Below, piece by piece: positions 1 through 11,361 of a stretch of DNA of 64,000 bases. Made by a program: the position numbers and the translations under genes. The DNA is taken from contig CM074196.1 in the NCBI GenBank assembly GCA_037179385.1, positions 28,975,986-29,039,985 on the forward strand. Reading direction: 5' to 3'. The DNA is from Holothuria scabra. Its lineage: Eukaryota; Echinodermata; Holothuroidea; Aspidochirotida; Holothuriidae. The number at the start of each line of letters is the position of its first letter. Position 1 is the first letter of the stretch. The notes under the pieces are model-generated. The model had not been told where the DNA came from. It saw nothing but the letters and a program-made list of their open reading frames with translations, and did no database searches.

Positions 1-33
1 GTCAGACAGGGACCAAAGGTAGAGAGCAGGGTA

Positions 34-178
34 GATGCTCACTGTTTAACAAGGTGTTTCTTGATTGGTTGTTGCCATTGTATTGTATCGACTGTATTCT
101 TTGTTAGGGTGAAGGATTAGGTTATGGATTAGGCTATCGTTAGCCAGTAAGGAAATTTCCTGTTAAACAGTGTGCATC
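34..178. mobile_element. 145-bp MITE, copy 1
   Basis: Imperfect terminal inverted repeats: it starts GATGCTCACTGTTTAACAAG and ends TGTTAAACAGTGTGCATC. The interior is AT-rich with GGATTAGG-like stretches. A second 145-bp copy lies inverted at 56737-56881. It has no coding capacity. Confidence 0.75.
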
Positions 179-237
179 GCTCCAGAGAGCATGACAGTAT
201 TCGGGTCGTTAAAATTATATAAAGGTGACTATTCACT

Positions 238-1679
238 CAGGGTTCATACGGGGCCTTGAAAACCTGGAAAGTCCTTGAATTTAAATCATTCATTTTCAAG
301 GCCTTGAAAGTGCTTGAGTTTTATACTTTTGCATCCTAGTCCTTGAAAAGTGCTTGAATTTTACAAAACCACATTTACCAAACACAGGTACACAGAAACC
401 TTATCATCTAGAATAGTGGCAAACTCACCTTAAAACCATCTAAACCCATTGATTTTATGATCAGAAAACGATCAGGCACCTAACCAAAATCGACAAAATT
501 TTCCGTGTATAGGCTCCACTTTGCCTATCATATAGTGTGTTAGGCTAAGTTGCTTGTGTGAAACAAGTGCAATGATGCCTTCAGGATCGTTACTGGACAA
601 GTGCAACACTTGTTTTGCACATAATAAGCCCAGAAGATGATGAATCTGACAGGAAGGGCTTTTCTATTACAAAATATAGTTAAAATCTGAAGAGGGTGAC
701 ACTATTAGCCCTAGGTGAGCTATGTAATGCGGGGGGCTTAGGAATACCTTTCCTTATAAATAAAGCTCATACTGATCAGGCAGCATCACTCAATCCATCT
801 ATCTGTCCACACTTGTTCAAAATGTTTTTCTTCCAATGTGCTTTCATGAATGTGATTGATATTTGGGCACAGTGTTCCTTGGGTGGTGGGGCCCATGTGG
901 GGTGCTTAGGAATGTTGGACCCAGGTCCCATTTGGCCCATTTTATGATAATCTGCAAAATGCTTCTCCTCCAGCAGTTCTCTTGTACAATGCTGATGGTG
1001 TGTTACAATGATCATGATTTCACTTAGTGGCACCTTCAGGGTAATTATTCCTAGTCCTTGAACAGGACTGTGTACTACGCTTAACGGTGGGACCTACTCT
1101 AGTGTGGAGTAAATGGAAGTAGACGTAGCATAGATTCCTGTTCAAGAACTACAGTAGATATTTCTGACTCCTGAGGTGTTTGGAGTCCAAGGCCCAAGGT
1201 GGACCATAGGGTCCATTTTGTGAAGTATTGCAAGCGATTAACTTTTCCCCCAGGTAATTTTGAATAGAGTTGAAGGCCTGTGATAGTGATCTGTTTACAT
1301 TTTGGGGCATTTTGGTCCAAGGTGCCATGTGGGCCCTATAGTACTTTTTATGAAAATCTGCAAAAATGTCCCTTCAACTACAGATTGACTTGTACAATGT
1401 TGATGGTTTGCCTGAATGATACTTGTTTAGTGGTTCCTTAAGATGATAGTGTTTGCACAACATGGAAGTTCATTTTGATTATTGAATTAGTGCTGTCATA
1501 CTTAAAAAGGATTTTTTCCCCTGAAAACCTCAAAGTGTGCTCAAGTATTTCATACTAGGAAAAAAATTTGGGAGTGTTCTGTAAAAGAGCAATTTGATGT
1601 CCTTGAAAAACCAAGTTACACCTTGAAAAGTCCTTGAAAAGTGCTTGAATTTTATCTTGAGAAATGAGTACGAACCCTG
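238..1679. mobile_element. hAT-like non-autonomous TIR element with CCTTGAAA repeats
   Basis: The termini CAGGGTTCATAC and GTACGAACCCTG are inverted, and TCACT flanks both sides (233-237, 1680-1684). Just inside each end lie repeated CCTTGAAAAGTGCTTGAATTT-like motifs. The interior has two related ~400-bp units (CTCTTGTACAAT, GGGCCC, AGTGGCACCTT). No transposase ORF is seen. The interior units recur at 32.85-33.35 kb. The superfamily is a guess. Confidence 0.6.
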
Positions 1680-1720
1680 TCACTGCTAATAGTTACATTT
1701 GTCAATGTTTATCTTCTGCG

Positions 1721-1850
1721 CTTGTCATGCTCGGTGCTCAGTAAAAACAATGGAGTAAGGAAAATGAACCAGTGAGCCACAACTGGAAAAAGTCATGGCC
1801 AACTTAAAGCTACATTAAATGATTAGAAGCTGAGCTGTAAATCTTATCTA
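1721..1850 (+). mobile_element. tRNA-SINE 3' fragment
   Basis: Matches the body of the SINE seen complete at 13001-13242: TGCTCGGTGCTCAG, AATGGAGTAAGG, CCAGTGAGCCACAACTGGAA. It is diverged and lacks the tRNA-like head. Confidence 0.55.
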
Positions 1851-2021
1851 ATGAATTCTGTTTAATATTTACATATTTATGTTGTGTCAGCAGCAAAGCA
1901 TTTGGGCTGGATTTGTCATACATACAGTACAGGATGAAGCATTCTGATATGTCAAGTCTCACTCAGATGCTCCCTTTTATGATAATTTTAAACACTTAAA
2001 AGTTTTTAATCTTAATTTCAG

Positions 2022-2082
2022 ACTGTAACCAGAACAGACCAAACTTTCAGCTTAGAGTCAATGCACGGTTTCATTTCAGAAG
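2022..2082 (+). CDS. CATIP: CATIP internal exon
   Basis: A 61-bp exon between a TTTCAG acceptor and a GTTTGT donor. It encodes VTRTDQTFSLESMHGFISEG across the junction and ends in phase 1. The GFISE block corresponds to KGFISEA in the human protein, just before the NLVLLRVM block carried by the next exon. It is too short for an ORF search and was found by reading upstream of the next exon for a phase-1 donor. Confidence 0.8.
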
Positions 2083-4324
2083 GTTTGTCAAGATATTATT
2101 CTAGTGTGTGTTTGTTAGTTAATATCAGAAATGATGTGCCGCTCAATAAGACATGGAAGATGAAACTCCTCGTTTAGAACTCTAGGAAATGCATCTCTTG
2201 GTATCTACTTTTTATTCTCCCATATTGACATCTAGTTGTCTCTTTATAGTTGTAAAGACAATATTTTGGGATTAAGTGTTATGTTACCATAACAGTATAT
2301 TTTCAGTAATGAAAACCTATGAAAGTGGACAATACCCCAGTCATAGATCATAACTAATTGTTTAATTTGTATCACACCAGCTTAAAAAACAAACAAAAAC
2401 AAAGAGAAAAAATAGGGGAACCTCTCGTCTGTGAACCATGGGCTTGTGGACTGGTTGATGTGCTCTACTGAGCAAACTTCAGAAACACATGAAATGCATT
2501 ACTAAGCATCTTAATTAACTCACCACCAGACATGTGTATCATTGATGGATATTGCACTTAGATATGCTGTGTAATTGACTAATATACCAGTGTAGTTCTA
2601 AATTCCTGTCGTGTATCCATAAGCAGTGTGACCTCTTTCTACCAAGTACAGATTGTGGAGGCGTGCACTGTCATTTCTGCTGGTGTTGTGAAACTCAGAA
2701 ACATTTCGGTGTAGGAAAAAAATCTTGTAATGTACAGTATCCCCCACATCGGAATTGGAAAATAGTTCTGGGTGCTGCCATGTTAAAACCAGAAGGTTAT
2801 AAGCTGTTGTTAATCCCTTACCATCTGACAAACTCGTAGTACTGTAGAGCTATATTTGGGGTTTCCAGAGATACATCAGACACTTTTACTCTCTTTTGTA
2901 TTGGGTTGCAATTTTAAAAGTGTTATATTTGCAATTTCCACAAAGTTACATTTACTCCATACAGTACGCTATATTAGCAAATGCATGTATAGTCTAAGCT
3001 AAACTGTAGCAAATGTTTAAATTGTGGCATTTGTTATCTCTTTGGTTTTTTGCTCATGTATAACCACCTGAAGAATATTCTAATGCACACAAGCTTGTAG
3101 GTATCCCTGAAAATTTAATGGAAACCCCCATGATCCTTTACCAAACTGCTTTCGCAGGCCCCTTGGAACCCATCTTAGGGAGAGACTGGACCCATAGTGT
3201 CCATTGTTTGTTGGAGGTGACTTTGGCATGTTGGTGGTGTTTGACTAACAGTGGCATTTCAAAGGAAAAATGTTATCTACTACAGAGAAAAATATGAACA
3301 ATTATGTGTACAAGTATCTTGGGGAAGACACTAAAATTCTGATTTACCACCGTGGTCCCTGCTTAAAAATACATGATGACACAAAACACTTCACAACACA
3401 ACATGAGAAAGATTTGAAGGTGAGTATTAGTTCAGATGTAGAGGATGTCTGGGTATGAAATGTTTTACAAATTTACAGGATTTTCATCTCACTGATACTT
3501 ATCTCCTCTTCACCTATGTAATCCCCGCTTACCCGTAACTTACAGCACCAAGAGAGAAGGTCCCCTTGCCCCCCACCAGGAAAAGCAAGGACACCCTGGA
3601 TCTTCCTCTTCCACTCACCAGTAGGCAGTGGTCCACACAACTTGTTTATGGCTCAGAGAGAATTTCAATCATGCCAACAGAAAGTACCACTTCTTTGTCA
3701 ACTTTTACTTAATCTCTAATTCTAATACTTTACAGAGGTCCCTACAGTACTGCAGCTTGAAGAAATAAAAAGTGAAGCGTGCATTTTTGTGTCTTTCAAT
3801 ATCTGTGCATTCCTCAAAAAAATGCAAAACAAGCAAAAATATTCACTTGTGTTGGGAAAATGCAAATTCAGTCATATGCAAGTTGTAGCATCATGGAATA
3901 GCAGTTGAAAATTGTCAAAAAATGTTTTGACTTCTATATGAGTCCCTCATTTGTTCCATCTTTAAATTGTTGATATGGTAAAATAGAAAAATAAGGTTGA
4001 AATTTTTCAAATTGCTGAGGCTGAGGACTTTTAATTTTAGGAAAGACTGAACTCAGAATCCCAGTTAGAAGGTTGTCTTGTATGGTTCGGTAGGTTACAA
4101 TATCACCAACCACACAGTCAAGTGAATAACAATCATTATATACCAAGTGCCTCTAAGTTCACTTGTGTGCCAAAGTTCAAGGTTGTATTTTTTTATTTGT
4201 CTCTCCCTAATTATTGTCTTTTAGTTATAATTTTATTATAATATGATGCATTGATATTAAATTTAGTTCCTCAAATTATTTTTAATCTTCTATTTGAAAT
4301 TGTTCTTTATTTTGTTTTTTGCAG

Positions 4325-4431
4325 GTTCTAATCTTCTTTTACAGAGAATAATGATCAACAGAGGGGAAACATACTCAAACCTGAGTTTTATATCCTTTGA
4401 TTCAGAAGTTACACTTTGTCCTGCCACATAT
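4325..4431 (+). CDS. CATIP: CATIP internal exon
   Basis: A 107-bp exon with acceptor TTGCAG and donor GTAAGT. It starts with the last two bases of a split Gly codon and ends in phase 0. It encodes SNLLLQRIMINRGE, followed by NLSFISFDSEVTLCPATY, matching the human stretch around NLVLLRVMAWRR and FLTLDTEGKLCYLTY. The frame is open only when entered from the 2022-2082 exon. Confidence 0.85.
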
Positions 4432-4745
4432 GTAAGTTTTTCTTGCCAATATGAAGAAACATCTTAGGAATCTTGTCTGACACAATTTAGTCAGTCAAAT
4501 TTAAACCTTAAACTGCATTTTGTTTGTATGGTTTGTTCAGGAGGGGCACACATCTCCTTTGTGGATTGGGGAGGCAAAAATTTTCCAACTGCAGGACCTC
4601 AGATCGTGTTTGTGACTGGACCCGTCTGTAAGCAATCCACCCACATGATTACGAGCACACATATACACACTGTAGCAAACACACATTTACACTCATTTAC
4701 ACTCCTATCGGCCACACTCACCTTACTTACCCATGCCTATTTACT

Positions 4746-5133
4746 TAACTGGGATGATGAAAGACCATACTGTATACCCTGTGTCTGAGCTGTCACCGTC
4801 AATCAGGTTCTCCTTGACTGGATATGAATACTCCCATATCTGCCAGAAATATCAAACTATACCCGATCTAACAACTTTGTTCGAACAAACAGATTCTTCC
4901 CTTATTTTGGGCTTCCTCAAAGAAAGCGAACTTTAAAAAAAATTCTGATATGACTCCCACTTGCTATCCTGTTAGTAGAAATTGACCACCTGTTCTATTG
5001 ACTGCCCATTCTGTCTTTTTACTTTTTCTTTGTTAGGTAGTTTTACCCCAGCATTGTTACTTTGTCTAACTTGGTGACACTATGTAACACATTCATGTTG
5101 GTATGTCATTAAACCTCATCTAACTAACTAAGG
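4746..5133 (+). mobile_element. 5'-truncated LINE 3' end, degraded copy
   Basis: Same family and orientation as 11819-12204. It retains AAAGACCATACTGTATACC, a readable LFEQTDSSLILGFLKES segment and the ...AAACCTCATCTAACTAACTA tail. The Cys/His motif is frame-broken. Confidence 0.65.
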
Positions 5134-5434
5134 CATGTCCACTGTTATTGCCACGCATACACAAAAAACATAGGTACCCATTGAACAGAATCTCAAATTT
5201 GTGTTTTCTAGAAGCCCTAAAGTCATCTGTACAGCACAATGTTACATTTTGTTTTTAAATTTGCCTGATTATTGAAGGGGGGAAAAATGATATATATGTC
5301 CCCGCCACAATATTTTCATTGGTGGGGCAATTTTCCCCCTGCCCCCCTCCAAGGAGTGAAGCCCTTGTTATTCGCTATCTCTTTTAAACTCCCTGTAAAA
5401 TATTCTATGGCATTAGTCCTGCATTTGTTTACAG

Positions 5435-5559
5435 AAAAATCTAGAAGAAAGACGTCAGCAAATTGAAGAAACAGATGTTACAGTGCAAGGAATTGAGAGG
5501 ACAATTCATTCTTCCAAAGGTCTACCCACTTCATGGCAATCTTACTTTCTCTTAGATGG
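5435..5559 (+). CDS. CATIP: CATIP internal exon
   Basis: A 125-bp exon with acceptor TTTACAG and donor GTAAGT, starting in phase 0 and ending with two bases of a Gly codon. It encodes KNLEERRQQIEETDVTVQGI then ERTIHSSKGLPTSWQSYFLLDG. The E-RTIHSSKGLP-S-QSYFLLDG block parallels the human VEQTVHAEEGIP...YYLLSDG. Confidence 0.88.
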
Positions 5560-5571
5560 GTAAGTTTCGGG

Positions 5572-5903
5572 GTAATGTCTATGGTCCCCTGTCTCAATAG
5601 TCCCCTGTCTCAATAGTCCCCTGTCTCATTAGTCCCCCATCTCATTAGTCCCCTGTCTCATCGGTCCCCGTCTCATTGGTCCCCCATCTCATTGGTCCTG
5701 GAACCCTAAACTCTAACCCCTAATCCTAACGCTAACCCCTAATCCTAACCCTAGCCTTGGGGACTAATGTGGCAGGGGACCAATAAGACAGGGGACCAAT
5801 GAGACAAAGTAGTAAGAGGGGGGACTAATGAGACAAATAACGCTAAATGGGGGACCAATGAGACGGGGGAGCAATGAGACGGGGAACTATAGAGTGGACC
5901 CTG
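5572..5903. repeat. Foldback of GTCCC(C)TGTCTCATT repeats around a telomere-like core
   Basis: The left arm repeats GTCCCCTGTCTCATTA/G about eight times. The right arm carries the reverse complement (GGGGACCAATGAGACAGG). Between them, 5701-5757 holds CCCTAA/CCTAAC-type repeats. The unit could fold into a long hairpin. It lies in a CATIP intron directly after the 5559 donor. Confidence 0.75.
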
Positions 5904-6469
5904 TAAGTTTCAACCACTAGTATGTGACCCTTTTTGTTTAATTTTTGTGTTAGATGAGGCATCAGCATAACATTGTGTAAACTGCATGAAGTCACAAAAA
6001 GTTGCTTTTCTCTTCAAATTTTTGAGTTACCTTTAACCCAAACCAGTTAGCATACATATAGAGGCTATGCACATGACATTAGAACATTTCAATTTGGCAT
6101 ACTGGATGGTAGTGATAATGCACAGTAGATGTGTCATTGATATGCTCGCATGACAGAACCTTGGTAATATTTGTTGTTCGATTTATGCCTGGATGGCAAA
6201 ATAGAGAGATGTGCAATTGAGATGTGCAATGTTGGTAAACTAACCCTAACCCTAAGTTGGTAGACTGTCAAGAATTGGTTTGGAATGTAAGAGAGCCAGT
6301 TGGAACCATACTACCTCAGCAAAAGCTGTTATGTTTCTTGTTTGTTTTTCTTTTTCCCCAAGTGGAAACTTCTCAGTGCCCATATTTTGAAATTGCTCCA
6401 ATCCAGAGCTCATTTCATTTTTTTTTAAAGGAAAGCATAAAAGGTTATTCATTTTTAATTGGCTTATAG

Positions 6470-6635
6470 GCATTTAACAAGTCGAGTTCAAGTTGGTTCT
6501 CCGGTAATGATGAGGTTGCTTTCTCTTCCTCCACCAATTCACAAAGATGAACAAACAGCTAAAATCACCATCCCAAAGAAACCTATTAACTGGGAAGAAG
6601 ATATGCAACTGTATTCAAAGTTCTTAGACAGAAAG
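6470..6635 (+). CDS. CATIP: CATIP internal exon
   Basis: A 166-bp exon with acceptor CTTATAG and donor GTAAAG. It begins with the third base of the Gly codon split by the previous intron and ends in phase 0. It encodes HLTSRVQVGSPVMMRLLSLP and, after a variable proline/lysine-rich stretch, WEEDMQLYSKFLDRK. The latter is the most diagnostic CATIP block (human WEEDMELYSKFLDRK). Confidence 0.92.
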
Positions 6636-6668
6636 GTAAAGGATAGTAGTATCCAACTGTTTTTTATT

Positions 6669-6716
6669 GATTCCTTGCCGTAGGCAGGCAAGGAATCTAT
6701 GCGATGGTGATGTCGT

Positions 6717-6776
<60 letters not shown>

Positions 6777-9142
6777 ATGTGACGCTTTGGCTTGTAAACA
6801 CGATATCTCAAGAAGGGTAAGTCCGAGGGATCTCATACTTGGCATGTGGATTGCCCATATTGAGTAGATGATCCCTATTGTTTTTGGTGGACGTCAAAGG
6901 TCACTTGGGGTCACAAGAGGTCAAAAGGTCAAAATCTTGTAAACACGATATCTCGAGAACGGTACATGTGACTATGCTCATATTTGGTGTGTGGGTTGGT
7001 CATATTGAGTAGATGATCCCTATCGATTTTCTTGGAGGTCAAAGGTCATTTGGGGTCACGAGAGGTCAATGGGTAAATTCCTTAGAAATTGCTTGTAAAC
7101 ACGGTATCTCAAGAAGGGTAAGTGTGACTATGCTCATATTTGGTGTGTGCATTGGCCATATTGAGTAGATGATCCCTATTGTTTTTGGTGTAGATCAAAG
7201 GTCATTTGGGGTCACGAGAGGTCAAAAGGTCAAAGCCGTAAACACGATATCTGGAGAACGGTACGTGTGACTATGCTCATATTTGGTGTGTGGATTGGTC
7301 ATATTGAGTAGATGATCCCTATTGATTTTTGTGGAGGTCAAAGGTCATTTGGGGTCATGAGAGGTCAATAGGTAAATTCCTTAGAAATTGCTTGTAAACA
7401 CTGTATCTCAAGAAGGGTAAGTGTGACTATGCTCATATTTGGTGTGTGCATTGGCCATATTGAGTAGATGATCCCTATTGTTTTTGGTGGAGATCAAAGG
7501 TCATTTGGGGTCACGAGAGGTCGAAAGGTCAAAACTTCGTAAACACGATATCTCGAGAACGGTACATGTGACTATGCTCATATTTGGTGTGTGGGTTGGT
7601 CATATCGAGTAGATGATCCCTATTTTTTTTGGTGGAGGTCAAAGGTCATTTGGGGTCACGAGAGGTCAAAACGTCAAAACTTCGTAAACACGATATCTCC
7701 AGAACGGTACATGTGACTATACTCATATTTGCTTTGTAGGTTGGTCATATCGAGTAGATGATCCATATTGTTTTTGGTGGAGGTCAAAGGTCATTTGGGG
7801 TCACGAGAGGTCAAAAGGTCAAAACTTCATAAACACGATATCTCGAGAACAGTACATGTGACTATACTCATATTTCGTGTGTAGGTTGGCCATATTGAGT
7901 AGATGATCCCTATCGTTTTTGGTGGAGGTCAAAGGTCATTTGGGGTCACAAGAGGTCAAAAGGTCAAAACTTCATAAACACGATATCTCGAGAATGGTAC
8001 ATGTGACTATGCTCATATTTGGTGTGTGGGTTGGTCATATTAAGTAGATGATCCCTGTCGATTTTCGTGGAGGTCAAAGGTCATTTGGGGTCACGAGAGG
8101 TCAAAAGGTCAAAACTTCGTAAACACGATATCTCGAGAACGGTACATGTGATTATACTCATATTTGGTGTGTGGGTTGGTCATATTGAGTAGATGATCCC
8201 TTTTATTTTTGGTGGAGGTCAAAGGTCATTTGGGGTCACGAGAAGTCAAAAGGTCAAAACTTCATAAACACGGTATCTCGAGAATGGTACATGTGACTAT
8301 GCTCATATTTGGTGTGTGGGTTGGTAATATTGAGTAGATAATCCCTATTGATTTTCGTGGAGGTCAAAGGTCATTTGGGGTCACGAGAGGTCAATAGGTA
8401 AATTTCTTAAAAATTGCTTTTAAACACGGTATCTCAAGAAGAGTAAGTGTGACTAATCTCATATTCGGTGTGTGCCTTGGCCATATTGAGTAGATGATCC
8501 CTACTGTTTTTGGTGGAGATCAAAGGTCATTTGGGGTCACGAGAGGTCAAAAGGTCAAAACTTCGTAAACACGATATCTCGAGAACGGTACATGTGACTA
8601 TACTCATATTTGGCGAGTGTGTTGGCCATATTGAGTAGATGATCCCTATCGTTTTTGGTGGAGGTCAAAGGTCATTTGGGGTCATGAGAGGTCAAAAGGT
8701 CAAAACTTCGTAAACACGATATCTCAAGAACGGTACATGTGACTGTGCTCATATTTAGTGTGTGGATTGGTCATATTGAGTAGATGATCCCTATTGATTT
8801 TCTGAAAGGTCAAAGTTCATTTCGAGTCAGCATGTTCAAAGCCTGACAAGCTTTCCTGCACAGTCTTTCAAGAAATGTCACTTGTAGGGTCCTGTAATTT
8901 GTCCTGTAGATGGCACATAGTGAATACATGGTCCCAGAAGTTTTTGGTGGAGGTCAAATGTCATTTGGGTTCACAACGGGCAAGGGGGATCTCAATGTAG
9001 GAAGATTGGATGCCTTGCATGTGTACTTTGTGGGCACATTATGGAGCCCTGTTAATTGAAAAACATTGCCAAGCAATGTCAGTGTGAAAAAAGGCCTTAC
9101 ATTTCAGCGGCAAGGAATCACTAAGCCTTTTGGCTTTCTGGT
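6669..9142 (+). repeat. Composite satellite element with ~145-bp DR1 units, copy 1
   Basis: The left end GATTCCTTGCCGTAGGCAGG is itself a hairpin; a (GT)n tract at 6723-6773 follows. About 15 tandem units of ~136-165 bp then each carry a GGTCAAAGGTCATTTGGGGT block, AACACGATATCTCGAGAACG and ATTGAGTAGATGATCCC. The right end is CGGCAAGGAATC plus the hairpin AAGCCTTTTGGCTT. At least nine units contain the exact DR1 AGGTCAAAGGTCA. It has no coding capacity and lies in a CATIP intron. Confidence 0.85.
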
Positions 9143-10686
9143 CTCAATAAGTTGAGCTTTTGTCATACTGTGGCAGTCCATCTACATATCAGTCATCATA
9201 TATTGGTTAAAAGAATGCCTGTAGGTTAATTCGACTGGTCTTTGTCAAAGTTGGTTTGGCTATAGTACATACATATCAAGGGTTTGATAATTATGGTAAC
9301 AGCAAGTAACTCTAGGTCACTTGGGGTTGTGAAAGGTCAAAAATATGAAACACCCAGAAGCCTTAATGGTTATTTCAAATTTTGTTATTTTCACAGTGTG
9401 GTAAATTGATAATGGATCATCAAAGTTTTGCTTCAGAGTTGGGTAACAGTCATTCAAGAGTGAAAATAAGATTAAAAAAATGGGCCAAAAGGGATGTCAC
9501 ACATGATCCATCATTTCATACTGGCTATTCATAACTTATAGAAGTTATAAAGATTTCAGTATATGAGTGTATGAGTATATGAGTATATTTGTACTGTTAG
9601 AGGGTTTTTCGAGGGTCTGTCTGGAATCTTTATATGGTTGGCTGGAATACCCAGTAGATGTTCAGCCATCAAAGTTTTATGTGGAAGAAGGTCAAAGGTC
9701 AACTCAACGGTTGAATCAAGCAAAAGCTTTTTACCTACAATGTGTTTTGTAAGGATTTTATCCACAACAGTCAGACAGTGCAGTGGATGATGGGTCATCA
9801 CTTTGTGGTATGTAAATGCCATTTGAGGTCACAAACTCACAAAGGGTCAGATTAACAATGTCATATGAAGTTGTTTTTCCATAGGAATTTATTTAATATA
9901 ATATCTATTGCCAGAGAATCATTTTTGAGTTATCTGAGAAATTGGGGTTTAAATAGCTTTTCACTTTTCAGCAGAATAGCTTGCAACATTGTGCCCCAGA
10001 CTTTGAAAAAGTTATCTGAAGCTGCGCAACTCTGATTTCCTTCTGTGGTGACAGCTGTCATCTAAAGCACTGAACATGCTACAACACAGAGATACATACG
10101 TCTTTCCTCTGCTCTTTGGAGGATTGGATCCGTTAATGATTTGACATAGCAGTAACTGTGTGTGGTGCAATTTGTAGTTGAATTGCAGGATCATAAAAGC
10201 ACTTTATTTTCTTTGGATCTGTTACTGATCTTGAAGACTTCAGGTCATTTCAAGTCAAAAGTGGCTCTTGAGAATCATGTTACAGTATTTTTTTCTCCTT
10301 AAATGTGAAATGACTTGTAGTAACTGCTTTATTTACCTTTAATGTGCAATATTAAGGGTGTGAAATATCATGAAATATATGTTGAAAAGAAAGATAAAGG
10401 CACTAAAGCTGTTGTTTCAAAACAAGTTTGAGGGAATGCTTTTGTTCTTTAAATATCTTGTATTGCCATGCATTCTCTTCAAAATGGTGGAAGACATCAC
10501 AAGAGAATTGCAAAAAAACATTTCCATTTGCAGTAGAGAATACAGTCAGTTGTAATTTGAGAAGTTAATGGGATGTTCTTGTGGCCCCTTCAAACTTGGA
10601 ATTGATCCAAAAGGGAATTGAAAAATAAAAAATGATAATGTACCCCTATCACACTGGTGATATGATTCTGCCATTTTCTTCCTCAG

Positions 10687-10947
10687 GAGGAGCTCAAGGG
10701 GGACCATGCTACTTACATGAGGAGTCATCCAGAACTTAAGGCATTGCTGGCAGATTTCCTTCAGTTTCTTCTTCTCAGGAAACCAGAGGACGTGGTGGCT
10801 TTTGCCGCTGACTATTTTGCATCTTTTTCTGCTTCTACCAAACCTGGCAGTGCATATGCAACGTCAAAGGAAGCAAGGTTTGTTCCTAGGGCAGAATCGC
10901 CATTCAAGAAAAACCAGGTCCATACCCCAACCCAATTTGCAAGTTGA
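10687..10947 (+). CDS. CATIP: CATIP terminal exon with R2D2/RIIa-like motif
   Basis: The last coding exon, 86 codons plus TGA, with acceptor TTCCTCAG. EEL at its start completes the DRKEEL block of the previous exon. Residues ~13-47 of the exon, HPELKALLADFLQFLLLRKP followed by EDVVAFAADYFASF, have the spacing of the RIIa/DPY-30-type dimerisation-docking fold seen in many ciliary proteins. The tail is a short Ser/Lys-rich region. A weak GT after the AACCAG at 10,918 could in principle be a donor, but reading through gives a stop nearby and a normal family length. Confidence 0.9.
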   Translation, partial: EELKGDHATYMRSHPELKALLADFLQFLLLRKPEDVVAFAADYFASFSASTKPGSAYATSKEARFVPRAESPFKKNQVHTPTQFAS

Positions 10948-11285
10948 TCAGTCTCTTTGAAAATGTGACTTTCACAATGAATGCTATGGTATTTCATTTG
11001 ATCTGCAATAATATGATTTTTTATGCACTCTCCCCCTGAATGTGGTGAAATCTGTTGTAAACCTGTTTTATGTGTACATAACATCAGGTTTAGCACTGCC
11101 ACCGTTGATTCCAAAAGATGGTCGTGTGTATAGGTGTCAGAGTAAGGAAATTAAACGAGTTATCATCCATATTTCCATGGGAATAAAAAGACTTTGTGGA
11201 AATGTGATTGAAGCAGCCATAACTAACTCATGGGAAAGTTCCAATTAATGATTTTCCCAATTAGTTGAGTTATTGTTCTGGCAAT

Positions 11286-11361
11286 GTGTCTGTCTGTCTG
11301 TCTCCTTTCTGTTTTTCTGTATGTCTGTCTATCTGTCTGTCTGTCTATCTGTCTGTCTGTC
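11286..11361. repeat. (TCTG)n microsatellite
   Basis: About 76 bp of TCTG/TATCTG tetranucleotide repeat, interrupted by CTCCTTTCTG. Downstream of the CATIP stop. Confidence 0.9.

Larger units (their letters stand above)
2022..10947 (+). other. CATIP: CATIP gene, 3' portion (gene span, five exons visible)
   Basis: This is the 3' part of the gene for ciliogenesis-associated TTC17-interacting protein (C2orf62). In vertebrates it partners TTC17 and promotes actin polymerisation during ciliogenesis. Five exons (2022-2082, 4325-4431, 5435-5559, 6470-6635, 10687-10947) join in phase with consistent GT/AG sites into 239 codons plus stop. The order of conserved blocks follows the human protein: GFISE, NLLLQRIM, SYFLLDGHL, RVQVGSP, WEEDMQLYSKFLDRKEEL, then an R2D2/RIIa-like segment. 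Exons for the N-terminal portion of the protein are not visible and presumably lie left of the window. Identification rests on remembered family similarity, not on an alignment. Nothing suggests a pseudogene: no frame break occurs in any exon. A possible poly(A) signal AATAAA is at 11182. Confidence 0.88.

Noticed and set aside
3252..3419. Exon-like segment with AACAG acceptor, GTGAGT donor and length divisible by three
   Set aside because: It lies between CATIP exons, but when entered in the required phase it meets a TAA, and its peptide does not resemble the family. At most a poison cassette exon.
6539..6867. Open frames encoding poly(His-Thr) or poly(Cys-Val)
   Set aside because: They are translations of the (GT)n tract in the composite element.
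6890..8830. Regular repeats considered as a CRISPR array
   Set aside because: Units are ~145 bp with near-full identity and no unique spacers, in eukaryotic intronic DNA.
10012..10194. Minus-strand 60-codon ORF in the last CATIP intron
   Set aside because: No splice context or family resemblance; length expected by chance.
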